The notes beneath the pieces were generated by a model, which saw only the letters and a program-made list of their open reading frames with translations, ran no database searches and was not told where the DNA came from. Positions 45,879-55,900 of a stretch of DNA of 64,000 bases are shown here, piece by piece. Both the position numbers and the translations under genes were made by a program. Source of the stretch: Bradyrhizobium sp. CCBAU 53340 (GTDB taxonomy: Bacteria > Pseudomonadota > Alphaproteobacteria > Rhizobiales > Xanthobacteraceae); contig NZ_CP030055.1 of the NCBI RefSeq assembly GCF_015291645.1, positions 1,798,001 through 1,862,000 on the forward strand, written 5' to 3'. Position 1 is the stretch's first letter; every line of letters begins with the position of its first letter.

Positions 45879-46636
45879 TCAGTTCTTCAGCCGGTACCCG
45901 GTCCGGAAGATCCACCAGATCACGGCGAGGCAAATCACCAGAAACGCCGCCGTCATGCCGATGCTGACGGCCACGCTGACATCGGCGATCTCGTAGAAGC
46001 TCCAGCGGAAGCCCGAGATCAGATAGACGACCGGGTTGAGCAGCGCCACCGTACGCCAGGTCGGCGGCAGCATGTCGATGGAATAGAAGCTGCCGCCGAG
46101 GAAGGTCAGCGGCGTCACCACCAGCATCGGGATCATCTGCAGCTTTTCGAACCCGTCGGCCCAAATGCCGATGATGAAGCCGAACAGGCTGAACGTCACC
46201 GCCGTCAGCACCAGGAAGGCCAGCATCCAGACCGGATGATGGATATGCAATGGAACGAAGAGCCCGGCGGTGGCCAGAATGATCAGGCCCAGGATGATCG
46301 ACTTGGTCGCGGCGGCGCCGACATAGCCGAGCACGATCTCGAAATAGGAGATCGGCGCCGACAGGATCTCGTAGATCGTGCCGGTGAATTTCGGGAAGTA
46401 GATGCCGAACGAGGCGTTGGAGATGCTTTGCGTCAGCACCGAGAGCATGATCAGGCCCGGCACGATGAAGGTGCCGTAGCTGACGCCTTCGACCTGGCTG
46501 ATGCGCGAGCCGATCGCCGCGCCGAACACCACGAAATAGAGCGAGGTCGATACCACCGGCGAGACGATGCTTTGCAGCAGTGTGCGCCAGGTGCGCGCCA
46601 TTTCGAACAGATAGATGGCGCGGATGGCCCGGTGGT

Positions 46637-46640
<4 letters not shown>
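45879..46640 (-). CDS. ABC-2 type transporter permease
   Basis: A 253-residue membrane protein with six hydrophobic segments, ABC2_membrane family. It begins [23 protein letters not shown], the typical cytoplasmic start, and has [17 protein letters not shown] in the region conserved among NodJ/DrrB-like permeases. It starts within the stop of the ATPase gene (ATGA) and forms an exporter with it. The substrate is unknown; related pairs export drugs or polysaccharides. Confidence 0.92.
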
Positions 46641-47560
<920 letters not shown>

Positions 47561-47841
47561 GGTGGCCGGTGGGGATGGGGAAGGGGGGCGCGAGAATCCG
47601 CCCTGTGGCGGGCGGAGACTAGCGGAGCCCTGAAATAGGAATGGCGTTGCCTGCCCGCAATTGCCCGGAGAAAAATGGTCTCAAAACAGGCCCTTCAGGG
47701 GCAGGTTTCAGGCAAGTGTTGCGCGATGGCCACGGATTGCGGCGAAGATCGCCGTTCACGCTGCTCTTTGTTGCGTCTGCGAGCAGGCCGTGGCTACGAT
47801 TCCGGCCAATCGCGAAGCGTATGTCCCCAGGGAAACAATCG

Positions 47842-48561
47842 ATGAGACCGAACGGCCGTCACACCGCCGCCGCCAGCCAATTGCCCACCATCCGCGCGTG
47901 GGCGATCTGCCTGCTGTTGCTGTCAGCTGTTGCCATGAGCCCGACCACCGCCAAGGCGGCGCCGAGCCAGGCCGTTGCGACGACGCATGTCTATCTGCTC
48001 CGCGGCGTGCTCAACATCTTCTCGCTCGGGCTCGACACCATCGGCGCAAGGCTGCAGGCCCAGGGCATCCCGGTGACGGTTGCCAATTTCGTGTCCTGGT
48101 CCTCGCTCGCCGACGAGGCCGCCGCGAACTACAAGGCCGGCCGGCTCAAGACCATCGTGCTGGTCGGGCACTCCTCCGGCGCAACCGCGCTGCCCGACAT
48201 GATCGCCAAGCTGAACCAGCTCGGCGTGCCCGTGAAGCTCGCGATCGGCCTCGACTCCGTGTTCAAGACCAAGCTCTCGACCGGCGCCGAGCGCTACATC
48301 AACATCTATATCGGCGACGGTCCGGGCGAGCCGGTGCGCGCCGCCGCCGGCCTCCGTGGCAAGCTCGACAATGTCGACGTACGCGGCAGCGGCGTCGGCC
48401 ACATCACCATCGACAAGAACGAGGCCATCCAGCGCCGCGTCATCGCCGAGATCGACGCGGCGATCGCCCGCTCGCGCGGTCCGGCTGGACCGGTCGCCGA
48501 ACCCCGCGCGGCCCCACGGTCTGCGCGCGCAGCAGCAGCTGTGGCGCCGGCGAGGAACTGA
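47842..48561 (+). CDS. Secreted alpha/beta hydrolase-like protein, paralogue of the LysM hydrolase at 51.8 kb
   Basis: A 239-residue protein with a signal peptide (about 1-39, ending TAKA) and a compact alpha/beta hydrolase fold. The nucleophile elbow is GHSSG with Ser111. VYLLRGVLNIFSLGLD, AERYINIYIGDG and GVGHITIDKNEAI align block for block with IYLFRG, VERFINIFLSDS and VSHINIEKSDDI of the gene at 51838. The GHI/SHI segment would supply the catalytic His. The start at 47842 gives a normal signal peptide; the frame is open far upstream. Substrate unknown. Confidence 0.8.
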   Translation: MRPNGRHTAAASQLPTIRAWAICLLLLSAVAMSPTTAKAAPSQAVATTHVYLLRGVLNIFSLGLDTIGARLQAQGIPVTVANFVSWSSLADEAAANYKAGRLKTIVLVGHSSGATALPDMIAKLNQLGVPVKLAIGLDSVFKTKLSTGAERYINIYIGDGPGEPVRAAAGLRGKLDNVDVRGSGVGHITIDKNEAIQRRVIAEIDAAIARSRGPAGPVAEPRAAPRSARAAAAVAPARN

Positions 48562-48667
48562 AGCCTAACGCGTCAAATGCTGATCTGATTGTGCCGCCGC
48601 CGACTTGGTTGTCGACGGCGGCATTGTCTTGTCCGCGCTGACGGCATGCCGTAGCTGACCGCTCTCG

Positions 48668-49519
48668 CTAGGTTAGGAAGGCACGCATGGCATCCGCGAT
48701 CTCGGTTGCGTGGGTCTCCAGCGCGAAATGGCCGGTGTCGAGGAATTTCACCACGGCGTTCGGATTGTCGCGCCTGTAGGCTTCTGCGCCGGGCGGGATG
48801 AAGAACGGATCGTTCTTGCCCCAAATCGCAAGGAGATGCGGCTTGTGCTTGCGGAAATAGTCCTGGAAGGCAGGATAGAGCGCGACATTGCTCTTGTAGT
48901 CGCCGAACAGGTCGAGCTGCACATCGCCCGAGCCACGGCGTGCCAAGTAGAAATTGTCGAGGTTCTGGCCGTCAGGCGATACGGCCGTCGGATCTGGAAC
49001 GCCATGCGTATACTGCCAGCGTGTCGTATCCGGTGTGAGGAAGCCGCGTAGCGCCTCGCGATTGGCGGGCGAGGGGTCCTGCCAGTAGGCCTTGATCGGA
49101 GTCCAGCCGTCGCTGAGGCCGTCCTCGTAGGCGTTGCCGTTCTGCGAGATGATGGCGGTGATCCTTTCAGGGTGGTTGAGCGCGAGCCGGAAGCCGGTCG
49201 GCGCGCCGTAGTCGAAAACGTAGACGGCGAAGCGATCGAAGCCGATCACCTCGGTGAAGCGCTCGATCACGCGCGCGATGTTGTCGAACGTGTAGCGGAA
49301 GGTTTCGCGCGACGGCATGTCGGACTGGCCGAAGCCGGGAAGGTCGGGCGCGACGATGTGAAACTTGTCCGCCAGCAGCGGGATCAGGTCGCGGAACATG
49401 TGACCTGCGCTCGGGAAGCCGTGCAGCAGCAGAAGCTTCGGCGCGCCGGCGCGGCCGGCTTCGCGATAGAACACCTTGAAGCCGTCGACGTCGGCCGTGC
49501 GATATCTGGTGGAGGTCAT
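48668..49519 (-). CDS. alpha/beta hydrolase (haloalkane dehalogenase/epoxide hydrolase-like)
   Basis: A 283-residue alpha/beta hydrolase. HGFPSAGHMFRDLIP and LPGFGQSDMP are the usual early blocks. The nucleophile elbow reads VFDYGAPTG, so the nucleophile is Asp rather than Ser, as in haloalkane dehalogenases and epoxide hydrolases; WGKNDPFF and DTGHFALETH supply the acid and His. The GGAGA before the second ATG (49519) with 5-base spacing decides the start over the ATG at 49531. The real substrate, epoxide or haloalkane, is undetermined. Confidence 0.88.
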   Translation of the reverse strand: MTSTRYRTADVDGFKVFYREAGRAGAPKLLLLHGFPSAGHMFRDLIPLLADKFHIVAPDLPGFGQSDMPSRETFRYTFDNIARVIERFTEVIGFDRFAVYVFDYGAPTGFRLALNHPERITAIISQNGNAYEDGLSDGWTPIKAYWQDPSPANREALRGFLTPDTTRWQYTHGVPDPTAVSPDGQNLDNFYLARRGSGDVQLDLFGDYKSNVALYPAFQDYFRKHKPHLLAIWGKNDPFFIPPGAEAYRRDNPNAVVKFLDTGHFALETHATEIADAMRAFLT

Positions 49520-49578
49520 GATAGTCTCCATTACTGGTGCCTTGACGAGATGAGATCCGATGCTCGTGCGGTGGCGCG

Positions 49579-50274
49579 CTACTTGCCGCTCACCGCGTAC
49601 ACTGCGTCGCGAACGATGTCGGCGACCGCCCCGGGCGCGGTGACGCCAGGGGTGTGATCAACGGCGAGGGCACGGATATTCGCCTTCATGCGCTCCGCCA
49701 TGAAGCGCTGCGTCTCCGGAACGATCATGCGGTCCTGCTCGGCAATCAAGAACCAGCTCGGAACGTTCCTCCAGAGCGGGCGTCCCGCCGGGACGGTGAT
49801 GCAATTCAACGAGATCGGCCGCTGCACGGCAGCCAGCACAGCATGATCTTCCGCGGCGGCGTTCTGCGCGAAGGCTGCGGCGAATGCGTCCTCGGGCAGC
49901 CAGATCAGGCCGTCGCCGTCAGGCGCAAGCTTGGGGGCCTGTGGGTGCGGCGGCAGGCGATAGAACACGTCCGCAACCTTCTCACCTTCGTCAGGCGCCA
50001 GCGCCGCCACATAGACGAGGGCCTTCACGCGCTCAGGCCGTGCGAGGGCGATCACGGCACCGGCATAGGCGTGCCCCGCGAGCACGATCGGACCATCGGT
50101 GCGATCCAAACTGCGGTTGAGGGCGGCGACATCGTCCGCGAGCGAGGTCAGCGGCAGCGGTGCCGCCTGCGCCTTGATGTCCTCGGCAGCGAGCGCGGTA
50201 ACGACCCGCGCCCAACTCGACCCGTCCGCCCACGCGCCGTGGGTCAGGACCACCGTGATGTCGCTCTTGGCCAT
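49579..50274 (-). CDS. alpha/beta hydrolase fold protein lacking the nucleophile serine
   Basis: A 231-residue EstC-like alpha/beta hydrolase. HGAWADGSSW is near the start, VDHTPGVTAP near the end with the expected catalytic His. The nucleophile elbow reads GHAYAG, so the usual serine of GHSYGG is Ala69. The codon is GCC, so this is not a single-base ambiguity. GGAGG with 5-base spacing places the start at 50274 rather than 50286. It shares a divergent promoter with the CGNR regulator. It may use another residue or act as a binding protein. Confidence 0.82.
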   Translation of the reverse strand: MAKSDITVVLTHGAWADGSSWARVVTALAAEDIKAQAAPLPLTSLADDVAALNRSLDRTDGPIVLAGHAYAGAVIALARPERVKALVYVAALAPDEGEKVADVFYRLPPHPQAPKLAPDGDGLIWLPEDAFAAAFAQNAAAEDHAVLAAVQRPISLNCITVPAGRPLWRNVPSWFLIAEQDRMIVPETQRFMAERMKANIRALAVDHTPGVTAPGAVADIVRDAVYAVSGK

Positions 50275-50285
50275 CGCTGCCTCCA

Positions 50286-50361
50286 TGTAACCTGTTTACT
50301 AGCTTCATTAGGGTTATTATCGGGGCATGGTAACTTGTCAATAGGTATTTTACAGGTTACA
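50286..50361. promoter_or_regulatory. Divergent promoter with three operator-like words
   Basis: TGTAACCTGT (50286-50295) and its exact reverse complement ACAGGTTACA (50352-50361) bracket a third, imperfect copy GGTAACTTGT (50329-50338). They sit between the Ser-less hydrolase and the CGNR regulator gene. The symmetry and position suggest autoregulation and control of the hydrolase by the CGNR protein. Confidence 0.6.
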
Positions 50362-50391
50362 TTCGGATTAATTCCGGCTGGGGAGCCAAAG

Positions 50392-51015
50392 GTGCAAAAC
50401 AGACCGCCTGCCATGTTTATTGCCGACTCGCTCGGTCTCGATTTCCTCAATTCGATCGCGACACCGGTCGATACGCCCGTCGACTGGATCGACGATGGCG
50501 ACGGGCTGATCGATTGGCTCGCGCAGGCGAAGCTGGCGCCTGCGGACGAACTGGAGGCGCTCAGCGCGCAAGCCAGTCCTGACGAGTTGGACGAGGTCGC
50601 GGATCAGGCGCGGGCCTTGCGCGAATGGTTCAGGGGATTTGTCCGCACGCATGCGGGTCGGCCGCTCGCCGCGACGGCGCTCCAGGAACTCGGTCCACTG
50701 AACAGTCTCCTGGAACAGGACGAGGTCTTCCGCCGGATCGAACCGCGACACGACGACAGCCATCATGGCCTCGCGCTGCGGACGGCGCGGCGGTGGCGAT
50801 CACCGCAGTCGCTGCTGTTGCCGATCGGTGAGGCGATGGCGAAGTTCGTCTGTGACGAAGACTTTTCCGACGTGAAAGCGTGCGAGGGCCATAACTGCAC
50901 GTTGATGTTCGCCGACCACACCCGTCGCCGTGCGCGGCGATGGTGCATCATGGCGGTCTGCGGCAACCGAGCCAAGCAGGCGGCGCATCGGAGCAGGCTC
51001 AAGAGCCGTCAGTAG
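50392..51015 (+). CDS. CGNR zinc-finger transcriptional regulator (ABATE domain)
   Basis: A 207-residue protein with an N-terminal ABATE-type ligand/effector domain (about 8-140, FIADSLGLDFLNSIA) and a C-terminal CGNR zinc finger (about 160-205: C-x-G-H-N-C ... RWCIMAVCGNRAKQAAHRSR). This domain pair is a family of putative regulators linked to stress. The frame is open far upstream; the GTG at 50392 has GGGGAG with 6-base spacing, whereas the ATG at 50413 has none. It is divergent from the Ser-less hydrolase and followed by the HAD gene, 44 bases away. Confidence 0.87.
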   Translation: MQNRPPAMFIADSLGLDFLNSIATPVDTPVDWIDDGDGLIDWLAQAKLAPADELEALSAQASPDELDEVADQARALREWFRGFVRTHAGRPLAATALQELGPLNSLLEQDEVFRRIEPRHDDSHHGLALRTARRWRSPQSLLLPIGEAMAKFVCDEDFSDVKACEGHNCTLMFADHTRRRARRWCIMAVCGNRAKQAAHRSRLKSRQ

Positions 51016-51059
51016 TCGGGCCGGGGGCAAGAAACGGACCGGACAAGGAGTCCAACACC

Positions 51060-51743
51060 ATGGCTGATCTTCCCCTGATCGTCTTCGACGTCAACGAGAC
51101 GCTGCTCGACCTGCAGACGATGGAGCCGACCTTCGCGCGTATCTTTGGTGACAAGGACGCGATGCGCCTGTGGTTCGCCAATTTCATCCTGTATTCCTCG
51201 GCGCTCACGGTCGCCGGCTGCTACGTTCCCTTCACCGACATCGGTGCGGCCGTGATGAAGATGCTGGCGGATACCAAGGGCATCACGATCGACGAGCGTG
51301 ACAAGAAGGAACTGACCGAGCGGTTCTCGACGATGCCGCCGCACGCCGAAGTGCCTGCGGCGCTGCGCAAGCTGCGCGCCGCCGGCTTCCGCCTGTTCAC
51401 GCTCACTGACAATCTGCTCGAGGTGCAGACGCGCCAGCTCACGCATGGCGGCATCGTCGATCTGTTCGAGCGGCGCTTCAGCGCCGACGGCGTCAAGCAC
51501 CACAAGCCATCGCGCCAAGCCTACGCCTACGTCGAACGTGAACTCGGCGCCAGTCCTTCGCAGTTCTGTCTGATCGCATGCCACACCTGGGATACGCTCG
51601 GTGCTGTTGCCGCGGGCTGGGAGGCGGCCCTGATCAAACGCGTAGGCAATGACCTGCTCGGTGTCGGTCCGCAGCCGCAGATCGTTGGCGACGATCTCAA
51701 CGATGTCGCCGACCAGCTGATCGCGCGCCACAGAGCCGGTTGA
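51060..51743 (+). CDS. HAD-family hydrolase, haloacid dehalogenase type II-like
   Basis: A 227-residue HAD hydrolase. Nucleophile motif FDVNETLLD has Asp10, the second motif is LFTLTDN, then KHHKPSRQAYAY with the motif III Lys, and ACHTWDTLGAVAAG in the place of motif IV. The layout matches L-2-haloacid dehalogenases, in which the second Asp of motif I is absent. AAGGAG at 51046-51051 has 8-base spacing to the ATG. Next to a haloalkane-dehalogenase-like gene and a CGNR regulator, which makes halogenated or small organic acids plausible but unproven substrates. Confidence 0.88.
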   Translation: MADLPLIVFDVNETLLDLQTMEPTFARIFGDKDAMRLWFANFILYSSALTVAGCYVPFTDIGAAVMKMLADTKGITIDERDKKELTERFSTMPPHAEVPAALRKLRAAGFRLFTLTDNLLEVQTRQLTHGGIVDLFERRFSADGVKHHKPSRQAYAYVERELGASPSQFCLIACHTWDTLGAVAAGWEAALIKRVGNDLLGVGPQPQIVGDDLNDVADQLIARHRAG

Positions 51744-51837
51744 CCCGGCGGGCTTCGTGCCCCAAAAACCACCCAATCGGCGGTCACTAACCGCCGCGGG
51801 GAGGCCCTTGCCTCCTGTGGTAGGACTGCGGGACTTG

Positions 51838-52785
51838 ATGATCAATCCAAGGCGATTTGTGGTGTTGGCGGCCGTTGCGCTGCTCGCCTTGACCCCCGTG
51901 TTGGCCGCGGCCTCGCCCGCCAAGCCGAAGCCGGCTGCAAGCCCTGTGGTCGCGCCGCCGCCTCCTGCTCCGCCAGCCGAGCCGCTGCCGCCGCCAAAGA
52001 TCTACCTTTTTCGGGGCGCCATGGGGCCGTTCTTCTCGACCGGCATGGACCGGCTCGACGAGAAGCTGACGGCGGCCGGCTTCTCGGCCGACGTCTATGA
52101 ATTCACCTTGTGCCGGCTGATCGGCAGCCGCGCCATCTCCAGCTACAAGGAGAGCCCGGCGCCGATCGTGCTGATCGGTCATTCCATGGGCGGGCTGTGC
52201 TCGGTGCTGATCTCCGAGATGGCGGCCAAGGAGAACATCCCGATCAGTCTCGTCATCACCATCGATCCTGCGCATGCGACCGACGACGTGCCGCTCAATG
52301 TCGAACGCTTCATCAACATCTTCCTGTCCGACAGCGTGCTTGGTGGCGGCGACGTGGTGGCGGTGCCCGGCTTTCGCGGCCACTATGCGAGCTACGATTT
52401 GAAGCTGAACAGCCGCGTCTCGCACATAAACATCGAGAAGTCGGACGACATCCACCGTCAGATTCTGGAGATGGTGACGCAGTTGCCGCGTATCCAGGCC
52501 CAGACGCAGGCCGATGCCGTGCCGCTGCGTTATCAGGTCCCCGGAGATACGCTGGTCGAATTGTGGGACAGCGGCGTGCGCATCCCGGTCCGTGCCGGCG
52601 ACACCATGGAGAGCATCGCGGCGACCCATCGCGTGCCGGTCTGGGCCATCGCGCAGGGCAACTCGCTTGCCGAGACTGCGACGCTCACGCCGGGCCAGTC
52701 GATCATCGTTCCCAGGCATCTGACACCGCCGGATGCCACGGCCGCGATGGCGATGCCGCCGCCGGCGCCGGCCAGGCGGAAGTAG
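51838..52785 (+). CDS. Secreted alpha/beta hydrolase-like protein with C-terminal LysM
   Basis: A 315-residue protein. It has a signal peptide (1-26), a Pro-rich spacer (27-53), a hydrolase-like domain (54-235) with nucleophile elbow GHSMGG and Ser116, and a C-terminal LysM-like domain (about 255-300, RVPVWAIAQGNSLAE, LTPGQSIIVP). LysM domains bind peptidoglycan or chitin-like glycans, so it probably acts at the cell wall. It aligns with the shorter secreted protein at 47842, which lacks LysM. The start at 51838 is chosen by signal peptide; the frame opens at 51757. Confidence 0.8.
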   Translation: MINPRRFVVLAAVALLALTPVLAAASPAKPKPAASPVVAPPPPAPPAEPLPPPKIYLFRGAMGPFFSTGMDRLDEKLTAAGFSADVYEFTLCRLIGSRAISSYKESPAPIVLIGHSMGGLCSVLISEMAAKENIPISLVITIDPAHATDDVPLNVERFINIFLSDSVLGGGDVVAVPGFRGHYASYDLKLNSRVSHINIEKSDDIHRQILEMVTQLPRIQAQTQADAVPLRYQVPGDTLVELWDSGVRIPVRAGDTMESIAATHRVPVWAIAQGNSLAETATLTPGQSIIVPRHLTPPDATAAMAMPPPAPARRK

Positions 52786-52900
52786 AGCCATGGCGATTTG
52801 TTGCGGCCAACGGGGGTGGGTTCCCCCTCCAACTGGCAGGTAGCCTCACGCAAACGGCCCGTGATAGGTGGACAGCATGCGCATGTTCAGCAGACCGAGG

Positions 52901-55900
52901 TCACACCAGGAGATCATGCGGTGCGTGAGACGCGGCCAAACCGGCCGGGACGTGCGCGCCGTCGTCCAGCTGTGGAATCTCGCCGGCTGTCGGGGCGCCA
53001 CCGTGACCGTCGGCATGTGCCGCGTGTTCATGATGATCGGGTTGTGTCGGGAGATCGTCTAGGAATGCGACGCCCGACTTCTCGATCGCCGGATTCAGGA
53101 AGTTGAAGGAATCGCCGGGTCCGGACGGATGTGCCGGCGCGTTTCCGTGGGAGTGCTGCGCGTCGTCTGCCGCAGAATGCAGTTTGTCATTGGACTTGTC
53201 GGACGCCTCCATCGAAGCGCGATTGTACTCGTCAGCTTGAGATGGAATCGTATGAGCGTTTCCGCTGTTCACGAGGCCTTTCTGAGAAGCGACGTCAGGA
53301 GCGTTGCTCGTATCGGCGGAGCTCGCACGGCCATGAGACTCCGCGGACCTGCCGTCGCCGAGATGCTGGTCGATGGCAGGGAGCGCATCGGGCGCGCCGG
53401 AAGCTGCGGCATGATCTTGCTCCAACATGCCGGTCTTGCCAACTCCCTTCGCTTCGACGCTGTCGTCGCTCTGCGATGGTTCGAAGACAAACTTGAAGGG
53501 CTCGGCCGATAGCGAATGGATTGCTGCTTCGGAGAGGCCGGGCGGTATCGCCGTCTCGCTGGTGGCGGAAGAGGCGATGTCGTTGCTCCACCAATCGATA
53601 TCTCGACCGGTATCGAAAGAATAGCCCACATCGATTGCGGTCGAACTTGCGTCCAATGAAACAGAGCCGTCACTGTTCGTCGCCTCGATGGGGGCGACGG
53701 TGGTGCTTGATGTCATGACCACGGCGTCGCCTTGCGTTGCGACGGTCGGATCGGTTGCAACGGTCGGAGCGAGCGTGTCGCTCGCCGCCAGCACCGGTGC
53801 CGCGGTTTGATCCACGATGAAGTCCGACGCTTCGATGGTCGCGATACCCTGCAGATGAACTTCCAGCAGGCTGGAATCGCCGATCTGGAGGGTTTGATCG
53901 GTCGGGTTGACATAGACGACGGTTTCGTTGGCTGAGCTGTCGTAGATCCAGGCGATAGTGTGCGCCGGCACGAACGAGCTTGTGGAGCTCAAGGCCAGGA
54001 TCGCGAATCCGAGCGCGCCGAACGCCGTCAAGTCGATCTTGTCGGTCCCCGATACGAAATCGGTGATCGTATCGAATCGGCCGGCTCTGGAATCCGCCAC
54101 CGACAGATAGACGAAGGTATCATCGCCGTTACCACCCGTGAGCTTGTCCGCGCCGAACCCGCCGATGATGGTGTCGTTCCCGTTGCTGCCGTCGATAGTG
54201 TCCTGTCCGGAGCCGCCATAGAGCACGTCATCGCCGTTGTTGCCCTTGATCGTATCGTTGCCCGATCCGCCAAAGATGGTATCGCTCACGCCGGTGCCGT
54301 TGATGGTGTCATCACCGGCGCCCCCGTAGACGGTCTGGGAAACGTTGCCGCCGCCGGCGATGCTGTCGCCTTCGGGAGTACCATAGACGAACGGCGGGTT
54401 GGATACGACGGTGCTTCCCATTGCCAGATTGTCGAAGTCGTTGGGATCTGCGTCGCTGGCACCATGAATGGTGATCGTCACCTCTTGCGTGGTGCCGTCG
54501 ATGGCCGTCACCGTGAAATGGTCGGTGAGCGTATCGCCGACGTTGAGTGCGTCCACCACGCTATTGTTGTTGTCCAGCGTATAGGTCCATACGCCTGACG
54601 CGGTCATGGTGAAGGTGCCGTAGCCGCCATCACTTGCAGTGGGCGAGATCACCTCCGTGAAGGTGTTGGCGAGATTGTCGACGTCGATATCAGTGAGCGT
54701 ACCGGTCGCGATCGGCGTGCCCGGAGCGATGCCGCCGGCTTCGAGCACCGAGCCTGTCGTGCTCCCGGAAATGATGGCGGCGTCATTCGCGCCGGCGATC
54801 GTGATCGTCACCAGTTGCGGCGTGCCGTCGGCCGTGGTCACGGTGAACTGGTCGGTCAGCGTGTCGCCGACATTGAGTGCCTGGACCGTGCTGTTGCTGT
54901 TGTCGAGCGTGTAGGTCCAGGTGCCAAGCGCCGTCATCGTGAATGTGCCGAAACCGCCCGCGCTGGTTCTTGCCGTGATCACTGGCGTGAAGGTGTTGGA
55001 CGGGTTGTCGGGATCGACGTCGGTCAGTGTCCCGGTTGTAGTCGGCACGCCAGGTGTACCATTGGCGACGCCTCCGGCCTCGGTCACCGAGCCGGTCGTC
55101 GCTCCGAAGAGGGTCGCCGCATCGTTGCTGCCGTTGATCGTGATCGTCACCGTCTGCGCCGTGCCGTCGGCCGTGGTCACCATGAAGCTGTCGGTCAGCG
55201 TGTCACCGTTGTTGAGCGCCTGCACCGCGCTGCTGGTGTTGTCGAGCGTGTAGGTCCACACGCCAGTCGCGGTCATCGTGAAGCTGCCGTAGCCATGCGC
55301 GCTCGCCATCGACGTGCCGACCGGCATGAAGGTGTTGGCGAGGTTGTCGACGTCGGTATCAGTGAGCGCGCCGGTCGCAACCGGCGTGCCAGGAGCCATG
55401 CCGCCGGCTTCGAGCACCGAGCCTGTCGTGGTCCCGGAAATGATGGCGGCGTCATTCGTGCCGTTGATCGTGATTGTCACCAGCTGCGGCGTGCCGTCGG
55501 CCGTGGTCACGGTGAACTGGTCCGTCAGCGTGTCGCCGACGTTGAGTGCCTGGACCATGCTGTTGCTGTTGTCGAGCGTGTAGGTCCAGGTGCCAAGCGC
55601 CGTCATCGTGAAGGTGCCGAAGCCGCCCGCGCTGGTTTTTGCCGTGATCACTGGCGTGAAGGTGTTGGACGGGTTGTCGGGATCGATGTCGGTCAGCGTC
55701 CCGGTTGCAGTCGGCACGCCAGGCGTCCCATTGGCGATACCTCCGGCCTCGATCACCGAGCCGGTCGTCGCTCCGGAGAGGATCGCCGCATCGTTGCTGC
55801 CGTTGATGGTGATCGTCACAGTCTGAGCCGTGCCGTCGGCCGTGGTCACCATGAAGCTGTCGGTCAGCGTGTCACCGTTGTTGAGTGCCTGCACCGCGCT

